Source: an uncultured Thermomicrobiales bacterium
GTDB lineage: Bacteria; Chloroflexota; Chloroflexia; Thermomicrobiales; UBA6265
DNA: 5,857 bases
NCBI GenBank assembly: GCA_902806395.1
Contig: CADCWH010000253.1
Coordinates: forward strand, 1 to 5,857
Direction: 5' to 3'
The stretch's first letter is position 1, and every line of letters starts with the position of its first letter. The translations under genes and the position numbers were made by a program. Of the stretch, positions 5,018 to 5,857 are shown piece after piece. The notes under the pieces were generated by a model. The model did no database searches, was not told where the DNA came from, and was given only the letters and a program-made list of their open reading frames with translations.

Positions 5018-5796
5018 TCCTGCCCTGGCGGCCGTTCCCGATCGTGACACTGACGATCAGGCAATTCATGGTCGGGCGGGCGGTGCGGATCGTGGCCGCA
5101 CTGGCGGCGATCCCCCTCTTGTTCGCCTTGGTCTACCGGATCAACTCCGACTGGTCCACCGTCTATGCGTTCCTGGTCGAGCAGGTGTTCCTGAACGTGT
5201 TCTCCCCGACGCTGCTGCCCATCATGGTCCTGATCCTGGCGACCGGGGCTCTGGGCAACGAGGTCGAGGATCGGACGTTGCTCTACCTGACGCTGAAACC
5301 GCGCATGCGGTTACGGATCGTGCTGGAGAAGTTCGTCGGCATCTTGGCGGTGGCCGTCCCGACGATTTTGGTCGGTCTGGCCCTTGCCTTTGCCCTGGCC
5401 TCGACTGCGCCGGGTCCCCGGCGACTGATCAACCGGGGATTGGAGCAACCGGACCTGACGCCGGTGTTCGTCGCCGCGATCGTCGCCGCCTTCTTCGGCA
5501 TCGTCGCCTTCGCGGCGGTGTTCCTCGCCGTCAGTTTGTTCGTGCCGAGGGCGCTGCTCGTCGGCATCGTCTATGCCTTTGCCTGGGAGAGCCTGCTCGG
5601 CCGGTTCATCGGCGGCATCCGGCTGATCAGCATCCGCCACTATGTGCAATCGATCTTTGTTTCGATGCTGGATGACCCTGATTTCACGGTTGCGAACGCC
5701 TTCACAGCCCAGGCCGCGATGATCACTATCGTGGTCGCCGTGATACTCTCGCTGGCCCTTGCCACCTGGCGGTTGGGCCGAATGCAACTCGACTGA
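5014..5796 (+). CDS. ABC-2 type transporter permease B
   Basis: The 260-residue membrane protein has about six hydrophobic segments near 25-42, 63-82, 105-129, 150-176, 179-198 and 231-252. LATGALGNEVEDRTLLYLTL followed by KPRMRLRIVLEKF (75-107) is the counterpart of the coupling region in permease A: a small-residue helix end, an acidic and arginine-containing turn (NEVEDRT), then LYLTLKPR. The N-terminus is short (WRPFPIVTLTIRQF before segment 1), unlike the 65-residue tail of permease A. ATG 5014 has AGAGG (5002-5006) seven bases upstream, inside the preceding mini-ORF, and no other in-frame start lies close upstream. It most likely pairs with permease A and the ATPase as one exporter. Homodimers sharing the ATPase are an alternative. 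The substrate is unknown. Confidence 0.9.
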   Translation: MILPWRPFPIVTLTIRQFMVGRAVRIVAALAAIPLLFALVYRINSDWSTVYAFLVEQVFLNVFSPTLLPIMVLILATGALGNEVEDRTLLYLTLKPRMRLRIVLEKFVGILAVAVPTILVGLALAFALASTAPGPRRLINRGLEQPDLTPVFVAAIVAAFFGIVAFAAVFLAVSLFVPRALLVGIVYAFAWESLLGRFIGGIRLISIRHYVQSIFVSMLDDPDFTVANAFTAQAAMITIVVAVILSLALATWRLGRMQLD

Positions 5797-5802
5797 AGGC
5801 AC

Positions 5803-5841
5803 ATGGGCGATCGACGTCGCCGAGGAGAACGAGAACGATGA
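5803..5841 (+). other. Possible 12-codon arginine-rich mini-ORF
   Basis: ATG 5803 reads MGDRRRRGERER and ends in TGA at 5839-5841, overlapping the next start (ATG 5838) by ATGA, the same arrangement as the mini-ORF at 4940. The upstream purine stretch (AAGG, 5796-5799) is too close for a good ribosome site. The composition probably reflects the purine-rich Shine-Dalgarno region of the next gene, so translation is doubtful. Confidence 0.15.
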
Positions 5842-5857
5842 CCGACCACGCGGCGAA
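5838..5857 (+). CDS. Start of the next operon gene, cut by the window edge
   Basis: ATG 5838 is preceded by GAGGAG (5822-5827) at a ten-base spacing and begins MTDHAA before the sequence ends. It lies 41 bases after permease B in the same direction. In comparable operons a second ATPase or a further exporter part often follows, but six residues cannot show this. Confidence 0.6.

Overview
The window is a high-GC bacterial chromosome segment. No mobile element, CRISPR array, rRNA or tRNA is visible. The best guess for the source is Chloroflexota, class Thermomicrobia or a close relative. This rests on inference from protein style: a lipoprotein-free secreted cupin whose signal peptide runs into an 'AQDGTP' start of the mature protein, a secreted collagen-like protein with a two-cysteine head, and a permease/ATPase/permease ABC-2 operon. 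No phylogenetic marker is present, so the assignment is tentative.

Left part (1-2300). A collagen-like secreted protein is encoded on the minus strand. It is open at the left edge and has 158 visible codons with an uninterrupted Gly-X-Y tract. A 341-base divergent intergenic region with a long imperfect dyad separates it from a plus-strand stand-alone response-regulator receiver domain of 134 residues, whose acidic pocket is altered. After a 359-base spacer comes a secreted 193-residue cupin-fold protein without any histidine. It is followed by a strong 14-bp hairpin and a second shorter one.

Middle (2301-2951). A 91-residue membrane protein with a GTG start is followed by a 375-base non-coding stretch. 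The last part of that stretch carries a run of perfect or near-perfect inverted repeats (2783-2801, 2809-2816, 2823-2841, 2845-2869). They lie just ahead of the transporter operon and have no T-tract.

Right part (2952-5857). A tight plus-strand operon encodes an ABC-2 type exporter: permease A (302 aa), an ATPase (346 aa), a 25-codon mini-ORF, permease B (260 aa), and the first 20 bases of another gene. The mini-ORF overlaps both the ATPase stop and the permease B start by ATGA. The two permeases and the ATPase probably form one heteromeric exporter; the substrate cannot be read from the sequence.

Overall the gene content is ordinary. The parts most worth a second look are the hairpin cluster before the ABC operon, the doubly ATGA-linked mini-ORF, the degenerate receiver domain, the histidine-free cupin, and the collagen-like gene cut by the window edge.
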